Source: an uncultured Ruminococcus sp.
GTDB taxonomy: Bacteria > Bacillota > Clostridia > Oscillospirales > Acutalibacteraceae
Length of the DNA: 33,428 nucleotides
NCBI GenBank assembly: GCA_902773635.1
Contig: CACYFH010000010.1
Span: forward strand, 1-33,428
Direction of reading: 5' to 3'
The position numbers and the translations under genes were made by a program. Position 1 is the first letter of the stretch. The number at the start of each line of letters is the position of its first letter. Positions 18,243 through 25,402 of this stretch are shown one piece after another. Below the pieces are notes generated by a model that was not told the DNA's origin, did not search any database, and was given only the letters and a program-made list of their open reading frames with translations.

Positions 18243-19029
18243 GAAGATCGCCGTCGTCACCGGCGGCAGCAGTGGCATCGGCAGAGCAACGGCGAAGGCG
18301 CTTTCTGAGAAGGGCTGTGTCGTCTATGAGCTGTCCCGCCGCGATATACCGCTCCACGGCGTCACGCACCTCAAAGCCGACGTCACCGATGAAGCGCAGG
18401 TAAAGGAAGCGATCGAGGCCGTCATCAATCAGGAGGGTCGGATCGACATCCTCATCAACAACGCGGGCTACGGTATCTCAGGCGCGGCGGAAACGACCGC
18501 CTCCAAGGATTCTCACGCGCAGCTCGAGCTGAACCTCTACGGTATGGACAACGTCACCCGTGCCGTCCTGCCTTACATGCGAGAGCAGAAAAGCGGGCGC
18601 ATCCTCTGCCTGAGCTCGATCGCGGGCATCCTGCCCATCCCCTTCCAGCTCTGGTACAGCGTGAGCAAGGCGGCGATCGCGGCATATGTGCTGGCTTTAC
18701 AAAATGAGGTTCGCCCCTACGGGATCACGGTCTGCGCCATCCTGCCCGGCGATATTGCGACCGGCTTCACGGATGCAAGGCAGAAAGATGACTGCGCCGA
18801 CAGCGTATACAGCGGACGCGTCCTCCGCTCCGTCAAAACGATGGAGAAGGACGAGCGCGAGGGCATGAGCGCCGAGAAAGCGGGCAGTTACATCGCAAAG
18901 CTCGCCATGAAAAAGCGCACCCGCCCGCTCAAGGCGATCGGCTTCAGCTATAAGGCGGTCGCGGTGCTGGCAAAGCTCCTTCCCCGGCGGCTGAGCAACT
19001 ACATCGTCGGAAAAATCTATGCAAAATAA
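18235..19029 (+). CDS. Short-chain dehydrogenase/reductase, probably reduces the oxoamine product
   Basis: A classical NAD(P)-dependent reductase of 264 residues. The nucleotide loop TGGSSGIG is at 9-16, NNAG at 75-78, catalytic Ser near 127-128 (CLSSIAG), and Y141 with K145 (YSVSK). The C-terminal part (AIGFSYKAVAVLAKLLPRRLSNYIVGKIY) is hydrophobic and basic, as in lipid-acting reductases that touch the membrane. The start codon overlaps the end of the oxoamine synthase gene (ATGGATAA), implying coupled translation and a joint pathway. A 3-ketodihydrosphingosine-type reductase is the most attractive role, but other ketone substrates cannot be excluded. A terminator follows at once. Confidence 0.82.
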   Translation: MDKKIAVVTGGSSGIGRATAKALSEKGCVVYELSRRDIPLHGVTHLKADVTDEAQVKEAIEAVINQEGRIDILINNAGYGISGAAETTASKDSHAQLELNLYGMDNVTRAVLPYMREQKSGRILCLSSIAGILPIPFQLWYSVSKAAIAAYVLALQNEVRPYGITVCAILPGDIATGFTDARQKDDCADSVYSGRVLRSVKTMEKDEREGMSAEKAGSYIAKLAMKKRTRPLKAIGFSYKAVAVLAKLLPRRLSNYIVGKIYAK

Positions 19030-19033
19030 ATCC

Positions 19034-19064
19034 AGCGTCTCCGAATTCGGAGACGCTGTTTTTG
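19034..19064 (+). terminator. Terminator after the reductase gene
   Basis: A perfect 24-nt palindrome (19034-19057, centre GAATTC) followed by GTTTTTG. It lies between convergent genes and may also slow leftward transcription from the phosphotransferase gene, though that side has only a weak T run. Confidence 0.9.
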
Positions 19065-19095
19065 TTTACAGAAATTATCGTTTATCTATCCCAAT

Positions 19096-20799
19096 TCACC
19101 CCGCTGGCGGGAATCGCAGTTTTCTTGCACTCGCGACTGCTTCGCGGCGCGCTTTGAGCGCGGAGGCGTATTTCTCGGGAAGCTCGCCGAGGACGAGCCA
19201 GTCGATCACGCGGTCGGAGCTCCCGGTATCCACATGGTCAAAATATGCGGGGAGCATCCGCTCGACCTTCTCGAATTCGTAGTCCTGCTCACGCATGGCG
19301 TTCAACAGCTCGTCAAAGGTCGAGCACACCCTGCCGGGAACGTTGGAGGCGTAGTCTCGGTGGAAGCCGCGGGAGACGGCGTATCGCTCCGCGTCAAAGG
19401 CGAAGAAGAGCATCGGCTTCTTCATCAGGATGAACTCGTACATGCAGGAGGAGTAGTCTGTGATCAGCAGGTCGGTGATATAGAACAGCTCGTTGATATT
19501 GGGGTAGGCGTTCACGGAGAAGAAGCGGTCGCGGTACTTATCCCCGATCTCCACTTCACCCGGCACCCACGGATGCATCTTGAACAGCACGACGGAGTCG
19601 GTCTGCTCACAATAGCGGTAAAGCGCGTCAAAGTCGATCAGATCATAGGGATAGTAGGCGGTCTTGCGGTTTCTGCCGCGGTAGGTCGGCGCGAAGAGGA
19701 TCACGCGCTTGCCCTTGATGGACGGATAGGTCTCGTAGAGCTTCCGGGTGACCTTTCTGCGGTTGTCCTCGCTCAGATAGGCGTCCATGCGCGGCATACC
19801 GGTGGGGATGACCTGCTCCTCAAGAATCCCGAAGGGCTCGGAGAAGAAATCGCGGATCGCCGCGGAATCGGAGATCGCGAAGTCGTTTCGCCGGTGTGCG
19901 GAGAAGGGTGCGGGACAGCCGAAATGTCCCCAGCGCGCATAGCCGACTCCCTTGAAGCCTGCGCCCGCGTGCCAGAGCTGGATGACCTTCACCTCGTCCG
20001 CGAGCTTCACGCTGTTGAAGGCGGGAACGTAGTCGTCCACGATAATGACGGTCGCCTTCGCGATCCGCGCGATCACGGCGGCGGTGGACAGCTTAGAATA
20101 ATGCTTGCTCTCCGTGTTGCGGAGGGAGCATTTGATCGTATAGCGTTTATCCAGTCCGCGCTCGAACAGCCTGTTATACACAGCTTCCATGCTCGGGGCG
20201 AGGACGTCGCGCTTTTCATCGAGAAAGAGGATGCACGGCTTACGGAGGAACCGGAACGCGCGGACAACGGAATAGACCGTGCGCTGGAAGCGGACGTTGA
20301 CCCTCTCGGCGGCATTCTTCAGGAAGCGGCGCAGCTTTCCGCCAAAGCCGAGAGGACGGTAGAGGTCGCTCTGATCGGCGGGAACCTTCTTGGCGTCCAG
20401 AAAGATCAGGCGAAGCTCCGGGAGATCGGAGAACTCGTCGGTCATAAAGCTGACGGAATAGTTGCCGCTCGCGGCGCCATAGAGGAAGCTCCTGCCGAAG
20501 CCCGCAAGGGTCTCAAAGTCGCCCTCATACAAGACGGGGATGGGGTCGCCCTCTCCGTTGAAAGCGAGGACGCGGTAAGTGCCGCTCTCCACACAGCGGT
20601 TCAGCCCGTTGTTGGTCACGTTCAGCGACAGGCGGACGGTCTCGCCCTCACGCGCGGTGACGGCAAGCTCCGTCTCTACCCTTCCCGAAAGGTCGACCAG
20701 GTAAAAGTGATAATGAGCAGAGAGCCCGGCGGGTCTGCCGAGCTCCAAGGTCAGATTCAGATGTATGCGCTCCCATGAAGCGTTTTTCAGGTAAATCAC
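19096..20799 (-). CDS. CDP-glycerol/CDP-polyol phosphotransferase (TagB/TagF family)
   Basis: A peripheral membrane enzyme that transfers polyol phosphate from a CDP-polyol to a growing surface polymer such as teichoic acid or capsule. It has 567 residues. The first 150 or so form a beta-rich accessory domain. The transferase domain follows, with QLWHAGAGFKGVGY (variant of the WHG motif), LFAPTYRGRN, LFKMHPWVP and LITDYSSCMYEF. The start is a GTG at 20799 with GGAG eight bases upstream. It is the third gene of a leftward operon behind a cytidylyltransferase and an NAD-dependent epimerase/dehydratase, which probably supply its CDP-activated substrate. Glycerol versus ribitol or another polyol cannot be decided here. 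Confidence 0.88.
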   Translation of the reverse strand: MIYLKNASWERIHLNLTLELGRPAGLSAHYHFYLVDLSGRVETELAVTAREGETVRLSLNVTNNGLNRCVESGTYRVLAFNGEGDPIPVLYEGDFETLAGFGRSFLYGAASGNYSVSFMTDEFSDLPELRLIFLDAKKVPADQSDLYRPLGFGGKLRRFLKNAAERVNVRFQRTVYSVVRAFRFLRKPCILFLDEKRDVLAPSMEAVYNRLFERGLDKRYTIKCSLRNTESKHYSKLSTAAVIARIAKATVIIVDDYVPAFNSVKLADEVKVIQLWHAGAGFKGVGYARWGHFGCPAPFSAHRRNDFAISDSAAIRDFFSEPFGILEEQVIPTGMPRMDAYLSEDNRRKVTRKLYETYPSIKGKRVILFAPTYRGRNRKTAYYPYDLIDFDALYRYCEQTDSVVLFKMHPWVPGEVEIGDKYRDRFFSVNAYPNINELFYITDLLITDYSSCMYEFILMKKPMLFFAFDAERYAVSRGFHRDYASNVPGRVCSTFDELLNAMREQDYEFEKVERMLPAYFDHVDTGSSDRVIDWLVLGELPEKYASALKARREAVASARKLRFPPAG

Positions 20800-20822
20800 A
20801 TCATCATCTCCGAATGAATAGC

Positions 20823-21896
20823 TTAATCTTCCTCGAGGATCGCGACGGAACGGCGGATGCCTTCCTTCAAGTCCACTCTCGGCTCCCAGCCGATGGAGCG
20901 GATGCGCTTGTTGTCCATGATCTCGGGGGTGGGATCGTCCGGCGAAGGCTCGGGCATCACTTCATCCTCGGGATTCGCGAAGGCGAGCTTCATGTTCCTC
21001 TCCGGGAACACCTCGCACGCCGCCTGTGCAAAACCGCGGATGGTGGTGTTGGAGGCTTCGTTGGAAATATTATAGGGCACGCCGTTCTCGCCGTCGAGAA
21101 GGACGTGGAGCATGGCGGTGACAGTGTCGGTCACATAGCAGAAGGAGCGGTTGGTCGCGCCGTTGCTCTTTAAAAGGATATCCTGACCGCGGACGATGTT
21201 CGCGATGAACTGCGCCCAGACGCGGTCGTCGTCAAGCCGGCTCGCGCCGAAGATGTAGCTCGGGCGGACGATGCGGATGTTCATGCCGTATTCCTTGATG
21301 TAGCTCGCGGCGATGGTCTCAGCCGCGCGCTTGCCGACGGCATAGCAGCTTTTATAGGAAGTGAAGTCGACGTAGCCGGCGTCGTCCTCCTCGATATAGG
21401 GCTTGCCGGTATGGAGCGCGCCGTAGACCTTTAAGGAAGAAACGACGAGAGACGCCTCCGCGTTGCTGTCCTTCGCATAGTTCAGGGCGTTGACGGTGCC
21501 GCCGAGGTTCGCGCTGATGGTGCCGACGGGGTCGCGCTCGAACTCGATATTGCTCGCCTGAGAAGCCGCGTGGATCACGAAATCCGCGCGCTCGGCGTTG
21601 ATCGGGACGGTGATGTCCTGCTCGATCAGCTCGACGTCGTCGCGGTCGAGCAGCTTGCCGAATTTCTTGCGAGCGAAGTCGCCGAAGCGCTCGAGAGCCA
21701 GCACCTTGATGTTATCGCCGTAGAGGTCGTTGCGGAGCAACAGACCGCAGGTCATGTAGTAGCCGATAAAGCCGCCCGCGCCGGTCAGCAGGAGCGTCTT
21801 GCCGCGGAGCTTGTCCCAGGAGATGGGCGCGTTCGCGATCTCCTCGAGGTTCGTATAGATACTCTTTTTGACGTAGTCCTTAACCTTATAATCCAT
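20823..21896 (-). CDS. NAD-dependent epimerase/dehydratase (extended SDR)
   Basis: 357 residues. The dinucleotide loop GAGGFIGYYM is near residues 33-42, a later HAASQAS segment follows, and the catalytic YxxxK is in SCYAVGKRAAE. The fold matches UDP-sugar epimerases and dehydratases. I start at 21896 (MDYKVKDYVKK) because GAGGAG lies 7 nt upstream; a start 13 codons earlier would add residues unlike the family. The start overlaps the upstream cytidylyltransferase by 11 nt, so translation is probably coupled. It likely modifies the sugar or polyol activated by the neighbour, before use by the phosphotransferase encoded downstream. The exact reaction is not evident from the sequence. Confidence 0.85.
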   Translation of the reverse strand: MDYKVKDYVKKSIYTNLEEIANAPISWDKLRGKTLLLTGAGGFIGYYMTCGLLLRNDLYGDNIKVLALERFGDFARKKFGKLLDRDDVELIEQDITVPINAERADFVIHAASQASNIEFERDPVGTISANLGGTVNALNYAKDSNAEASLVVSSLKVYGALHTGKPYIEEDDAGYVDFTSYKSCYAVGKRAAETIAASYIKEYGMNIRIVRPSYIFGASRLDDDRVWAQFIANIVRGQDILLKSNGATNRSFCYVTDTVTAMLHVLLDGENGVPYNISNEASNTTIRGFAQAACEVFPERNMKLAFANPEDEVMPEPSPDDPTPEIMDNKRIRSIGWEPRVDLKEGIRRSVAILEED

Positions 21897-22626
21897 ATTT
21901 AAGCTCCTCTGTCGCGAATTTCTTGTAGTTCTCATAGTAATACTGCGCGCGCAGGGCGGTCAGATCCTCGGGGGTCGTGACCTTGATGTTGAAGCGCTCG
22001 CCGAGGAAGATATGCACCTTCTCGCCCAGCTCGATAAACAGCTCGCTGGAGGAAACGGGGTTGAGGATGCCGCGCTTGTACGCCTGATCATGCGCCCAGA
22101 GGATGCGCTCCATGGTATAGCCCTGGGGCGCCTGGGTGATATACATGGTGGAGCGCTGGTAGCTCTTGCCGCAGGTCTCGCCGTCCTCGGAGTACAGCAG
22201 GCTGTCGATGGAAGGCGTGACGGGCACGGCGGTCTTATGCTCTTTGGTATGGTTGATGCAGTTGGTGATCAGCTGCTCGGAGAGCATCGGGCGAACGCCG
22301 TCGCAGATGAGGATGATATCCTCCGGATCGCGGGAGAAATCATGGGTCGCGACAACGCCGTTGTGGATGGAGGCAAAGCCGTTCGCGCCGCCGGGGACAA
22401 TGGACTTGACCTTCTGGACGTTGAACTTCTCGATCAGCTCCTCGAGGTACTCGATCCAATCCTCCTTGCAGGCGACGACGATATGGTCGACCATCGGGTG
22501 GTTCGCGAAATGCTCCATCGTATGAATAATGATCGGCTTGCCGCCGACCTCTAAAAACTGCTTGGGCAGATCGACGGACTTCATCCGCGCGCCGATACCG
22601 CCGGCAAATAACATAGCTGTAATCAT
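21886..22626 (-). CDS. IspD/TarI family cytidylyltransferase
   Basis: Transfers CMP from CTP to a sugar- or polyol-phosphate. It has 246 residues. The N-terminal signature FAGGIGARMKSVDLPKQFLE, the PGG and DGVRP segments, QAPQGYTMERI and NIKVTTPEDL are all of the IspD/TarI type. LFAGGIG rather than AAGxG, and the KVTTPEDL ending, favour the TarI (ribitol-5-phosphate) side over IspD of isoprenoid synthesis. Its place at the head of an operon with an epimerase/dehydratase and a CDP-polyol phosphotransferase supports a role in surface polymer synthesis. A good promoter lies 40 nt upstream. The precise polyol phosphate is unknown. Confidence 0.85.
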   Translation of the reverse strand: MITAMLFAGGIGARMKSVDLPKQFLEVGGKPIIIHTMEHFANHPMVDHIVVACKEDWIEYLEELIEKFNVQKVKSIVPGGANGFASIHNGVVATHDFSRDPEDIILICDGVRPMLSEQLITNCINHTKEHKTAVPVTPSIDSLLYSEDGETCGKSYQRSTMYITQAPQGYTMERILWAHDQAYKRGILNPVSSSELFIELGEKVHIFLGERFNIKVTTPEDLTALRAQYYYENYKKFATEELKYGL

Positions 22627-22666
22627 GGTCTTTCATCCTTTCAGAAAGCTGTCATCATACAGAATG

Positions 22667-22696
22667 ATTGTAGCATAAGCACACGCGCTTTGTCAA
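22667..22696 (-). promoter_or_regulatory. Promoter of the surface polymer operon
   Basis: On the minus strand: perfect -35 TTGACA (22691-22696), an 18-nt spacer, -10 TACAAT (22667-22672). The leader is about 35 nt. Confidence 0.8.
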
Positions 22697-22720
22697 CATG
22701 AGAGGGGCGGTTCGTTTATC

Positions 22721-22748
22721 GTAGGGCGGGAGCAAGCCCCCGCCCTAC
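22721..22748. repeat. GC-rich hairpin, copy of a dispersed repeat
   Basis: A 10-bp perfect stem (22721-22730 with 22739-22748) around the loop AGCAAGCC. The core GGCGGGAGCAAGCCCCCGCC recurs at 29869-29888 and inverted at 29766-29785. It lies just past the mntP stop but has no T-tract, so it is a mobile-like or REP-like repeat rather than a classical terminator. Confidence 0.75.
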
Positions 22749-22756
22749 ATTCTCTA

Positions 22757-23338
22757 TTAACTGAAGAATACATTTTTGATAAAAATCTCCAGACCGATGG
22801 CAATCAGGATCACGCCGCCGAGCACCTCAGCGTACTTGAAGATACTGCCGAAGCGCTTGCCGATCCACAGACCGATATAGCAGATCACGAAGGTCACCGC
22901 GGCGATGATCAGCGAGGCGAACAGCGCCATGTGCCACGCATAGGACGCGATCGTGAAGCCCACGGAGAGCGCGTCGATCGCGGTCGCGATCCCCTGCAGC
23001 AGCAGGAGCGGGAGCGTCAGGCGGCGCGTCTCCTCATCCGCGTGACCGCGCAGGCACTCGACGATCATCTTGATCCCGATGAACAGCAACAGTCCGAGCG
23101 CGATATAGGGGATGAATCTCTCGATCACGCCGAACCAGCCGACCACCGTCCGCACCAACAGCCAGCCGACCATCGGCATAAGAAACTGGAAGAAGCTGTA
23201 AACGCCCGCGACGCCGAGGGTTTTCAGCCGCCGCATCCCGGGCTCGGCAAGACCGTTCGCGACGGAAACAGAGAACGCGTCCATCGCCAGTCCCACGCCG
23301 AGCAGGGCGGAATTCAGTATAAACAGCCACACGGTCAC
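22757..23338 (-). CDS. mntP: Manganese efflux pump MntP
   Basis: Exports Mn2+ across the cytoplasmic membrane. It has 193 residues and six predicted membrane segments in two related halves, each with the family's acidic motif (AMDAFSVSVANG and TAIDALSVGF). The start appears to be GTG at 23338 (reading VTVWLFILNSALLGVGLAMD), 5 nt after the stop of the DUF1284 gene; the ribosome site is poor, so coupling to the upstream gene is likely. No yybP-ykoY-type manganese riboswitch was seen before the operon. It is the last gene of bioY-DUF1284-mntP. Confidence 0.92.
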   Translation of the reverse strand: MTVWLFILNSALLGVGLAMDAFSVSVANGLAEPGMRRLKTLGVAGVYSFFQFLMPMVGWLLVRTVVGWFGVIERFIPYIALGLLLFIGIKMIVECLRGHADEETRRLTLPLLLLQGIATAIDALSVGFTIASYAWHMALFASLIIAAVTFVICYIGLWIGKRFGSIFKYAEVLGGVILIAIGLEIFIKNVFFS

Positions 23339-23343
23339 TCATC

Positions 23344-23706
23344 TCACTTTAAACAAATATCGATCCATTGGCAATCGCGGCAGACCTCGCGCAGTTTTCC
23401 TGCAGAGATCACCTTCTCCCGCGCCAATGCCGCAAGCTCGCGCCAACTCAGCATATCGCCGCTTTGTAAGCCCATATGCTCACGCGCGCGGCGGTCGATC
23501 GCAGAGACCTTTTCGTCATGGTCACAGCGCGAACCGAGCTTATGCGGACAGGCGGCGCACACGTCGTCACAGCCGTCCGTCAGCGTGATGGGCGGATCGT
23601 CCTCTAAAGCCTGCGCTATCCTATACATATGCAGGACGAAGTCCTCGCTATAGCCTTTTCCCTCAAAAAATTGCAGGCAAAGGGCGTGGTGGGGGCGGAG
23701 CTTCAT
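23344..23706 (-). CDS. DUF1284 cysteine-rich protein, putative iron-sulfur protein
   Basis: 120 residues from the ATG at 23706; a GTG two codons earlier (23712), overlapping the bioY stop, is an equal alternative. The start KLRPHHALCLQFFEGKGYS is the DUF1284 signature. Eight cysteines occur in small groups (GCDDVCAACPH, SRCDHD, REVCRDCQWIDICL), suggesting a bound iron-sulfur cluster or zinc. Its function is unknown in the family. It sits between bioY and mntP with overlap or near-overlap on both sides, so all three are made together. Cytoplasmic: no signal or membrane segment. Confidence 0.8.
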   Translation of the reverse strand: MKLRPHHALCLQFFEGKGYSEDFVLHMYRIAQALEDDPPITLTDGCDDVCAACPHKLGSRCDHDEKVSAIDRRAREHMGLQSGDMLSWRELAALAREKVISAGKLREVCRDCQWIDICLK

Positions 23707-23708
23707 GC

Positions 23709-24302
23709 TCACAGGCGCACGACCTTGGAGAGGCGGTTGGAGAGGATCACGGCAACGGCGATCTTCACGGCGTCAAAGGCGATGAACGGTACGACGCAGA
23801 GCAAGAGCGCTTCCACGAAGCCTGTGCCCGTCACAGCCATGAACCAGACCGTACCGAAGGCGTAGCAGGCAAGCACGCCGCCGACCATCGCGAGGGTCAG
23901 CGGGAGCGCGCGGCGGTTGGTCCTTTCCGCGACCAGACCGATGATGATTGCGGCAGGGAGAAAGCCGATCAGGTAGCCGCCGGTGGGTCCCATCAGGATG
24001 CCGAGCCCGCCGGTCATGCCCGCGAACACCGGCACGCCGACCGCGCCGAGCAACAGGTAGACCACCACCGCGAGGAAGCCGCGTCTCCAGCCGAGCATGG
24101 CGGCGGCGAGACAGACGGCGAAGGTCTGCAGGGTCACCGGGACCTCGCCGATCGGGATGCTCAGGATCGAGCAGACGACGATGATCGCGGCGAATACGGC
24201 GGTGAACACCATCTCGCGGATTGCGGTGCGGGAGGTTTGATTTTTCTTTTTTGCAGTCTCCTCTGCGGAGACAGACATTTCTTTTTCTGTGTTTTCGGAC
24301 AT
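23709..24302 (-). CDS. bioY: Biotin ECF transporter S component BioY
   Basis: The biotin-binding membrane component of an energy-coupling factor transporter; the shared ATPase and T subunits are not in the window. It has 197 residues from the ATG at 24302, chosen because GAGGTG lies 7 nt upstream; further in-frame codons upstream lie in the leader. Six hydrophobic segments and the family signature (AAMLGWRRGFLAVVVYLLLG, GVPVFAG, GPTGGYLIGF) are present. The first 30 residues are a charged cytoplasmic tail. A strong promoter precedes it. With a BirA lacking a DNA-binding domain and no bio biosynthesis genes in view, the organism probably imports biotin. Confidence 0.95.
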   Translation of the reverse strand: MSENTEKEMSVSAEETAKKKNQTSRTAIREMVFTAVFAAIIVVCSILSIPIGEVPVTLQTFAVCLAAAMLGWRRGFLAVVVYLLLGAVGVPVFAGMTGGLGILMGPTGGYLIGFLPAAIIIGLVAERTNRRALPLTLAMVGGVLACYAFGTVWFMAVTGTGFVEALLLCVVPFIAFDAVKIAVAVILSNRLSKVVRL

Positions 24303-24334
24303 TTGCATACACCTCATTTTGAACATTGAATCTC

Positions 24335-24363
24335 ATTATACTCTCCAAGCCCGACAAAGTCAA
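24335..24363 (-). promoter_or_regulatory. Promoter of bioY-DUF1284-mntP
   Basis: On the minus strand: -35 TTGACT (24358-24363), 17-nt spacer, perfect -10 TATAAT (24335-24340). No obvious palindromic operator overlaps it. Confidence 0.8.
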
Positions 24364-24427
24364 TTCAAAAGAAGTCCGTTCCGCGGCAACTGAACACGAA
24401 AATATTTCTATCTTTCTTCAAACGCAA

Positions 24428-24458
24428 TTGACACTGTGAATATTACTATTTGTATAAG
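24428..24458 (+). promoter_or_regulatory. Possible rightward promoter in the AT-rich region
   Basis: A perfect TTGACA (24428-24433) is followed by TATAAG (24453-24458) at a long 19-nt spacing. If active it would transcribe the DnaA-box cluster and the membrane protein gene at 24758. Confidence 0.3.
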
Positions 24459-24578
24459 AATCAACCGATTTTTCATTTACGGAAGATAGGATAATTCTGT
24501 TAAAAAAAATATGGAAAAGTAGGAAAACCGGAAGAAATTCCCCTGAAAGCGCATGTAATCGACGGTTCTGAGGTTGAG

Positions 24579-24668
24579 TTATTCCACTTATCCACAGAGT
24601 TATCAACATTTTTGTTGAGAAATATGAATAATACAATCTGTATAATTTCTGAATAATAATTATTATTC
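24579..24668. other. DnaA-box-like cluster beside an AT-rich stretch
   Basis: The gene-free interval 24364-24757 is markedly AT-rich up to 24680, then turns GC-rich. It holds a perfect DnaA box TTATCCACA (24588-24596), a one-mismatch box TTATCAACA (24600-24608), a poorer TTATTCCAC (24579-24587), an inverted TGTTGAGAA just beyond, and the perfect palindrome GAATAATAATTATTATTC (24651-24668). The layout resembles DnaA boxes beside an unwinding element. No dnaA, dnaN or rpmH is nearby, so it is not evidently the chromosomal origin. No coding region is supported here. Confidence 0.5.
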
Positions 24669-24757
24669 GGAAACAAATGCGTTGCGGGCGGCTCCTCCCC
24701 CGCATACCCGCGCGTGCTCGTGCATATAGTGTAGAAGAATTCTGCGGGAGGGATGGG

Positions 24758-25297
24758 ATGAAACGGAGGGCGGCGACCTCGGAGGCTGTCGGCGCGGTGG
24801 CGATCTACTCCGCGGCGGTTTTCCTGCACTTTGTCAACGCGTTCGGCGGCGGGGCGCTGGGGCTGGTGTTCGGCGCGGTCAACGAGAGCGTGTGGGAGCA
24901 TGTGAAGATCTTCTCCTTCGCCTACGTCGGCTGGGCGATCCTGCAGTTGTGCTGGCTGAGAGCGCCGTTCCGTCAGTACGCGGTCGCGAAATGCATCGGG
25001 CTGTACCTGCTGATGGGCGGGATGATCGGGTTCTACTACGCGTACACGGCGTTCACGGGCGGCAATATCCTCGCGGTCGATATCCTCTCCTCACTCATTC
25101 TCCTGCTTCTGGTGCAGGGACTGAGCTATGCGCTCGAGGTGCGCGACGGTCATCTGCGGGAGCTGTTCGTCCCCGCGATGCTGCTGTTGCTCCTGTACTA
25201 CCTGATGTTCTTCTCCTTCACCGTCTTTGCGCCGCGGCTGCCGCTCTTTCGCGATCCGGTGACGGGCGGCTACGGGATCGTCACGGCTTTCCAATAA
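24758..25297 (+). CDS. Small multi-pass membrane protein (DUF6512-like)
   Basis: 179 residues from the ATG at 24758, which has GGGAGG five bases upstream; in-frame codons before it are GC-rich and not protein-like. Five or six membrane helices are visible. The segment FGAVNESVWEHVKIFSFAY, after the first helix, is the recognisable family signature. No catalytic motif is evident and the function is unknown. It is flanked on the left by the DnaA-box region and on the right by rlmB, which has its own promoter-like elements, so it may be a single-gene unit. Confidence 0.75.
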   Translation: MKRRAATSEAVGAVAIYSAAVFLHFVNAFGGGALGLVFGAVNESVWEHVKIFSFAYVGWAILQLCWLRAPFRQYAVAKCIGLYLLMGGMIGFYYAYTAFTGGNILAVDILSSLILLLLVQGLSYALEVRDGHLRELFVPAMLLLLLYYLMFFSFTVFAPRLPLFRDPVTGGYGIVTAFQ

Positions 25298-25353
25298 AAA
25301 CGTGAACATTTTTCTCTTTATTCTGCGTGGGAAGCAAAGCGGCATACCAGATA

Positions 25354-25375
25354 TGGTATACTAACATGGTATAAT
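25354..25375 (+). promoter_or_regulatory. Extended -10 promoter elements before rlmB
   Basis: Two extended -10 elements in direct repeat, TGGTATACT (25354-25362) and TGGTATAAT (25367-25375), stand 28-48 nt before the ATG at 25403. No good -35 is seen. The first overlaps the palindrome ATACCAGATATGGTAT, which could be an operator. Confidence 0.5.
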
Positions 25376-25402
25376 GACGAATATAATGTGTAGGTATGCC
25401 TT

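Noticed and set aside
19234-20778. 514-codon rightward open frame opposite the phosphotransferase gene
   Set aside because: Antisense shadow of a gene with clear CDP-polyol transferase motifs.
24579-24668. Main chromosomal origin
   Set aside because: Only one perfect DnaA box and no dnaA, dnaN, recF or rpmH nearby; kept as a DnaA-box-like cluster only.
24418-24901. Leftward open frames in the AT-rich region upstream of the membrane protein gene
   Set aside because: No ribosome site, no domain, odd composition; they cross the GC-to-AT boundary and overlap a better-supported rightward gene.
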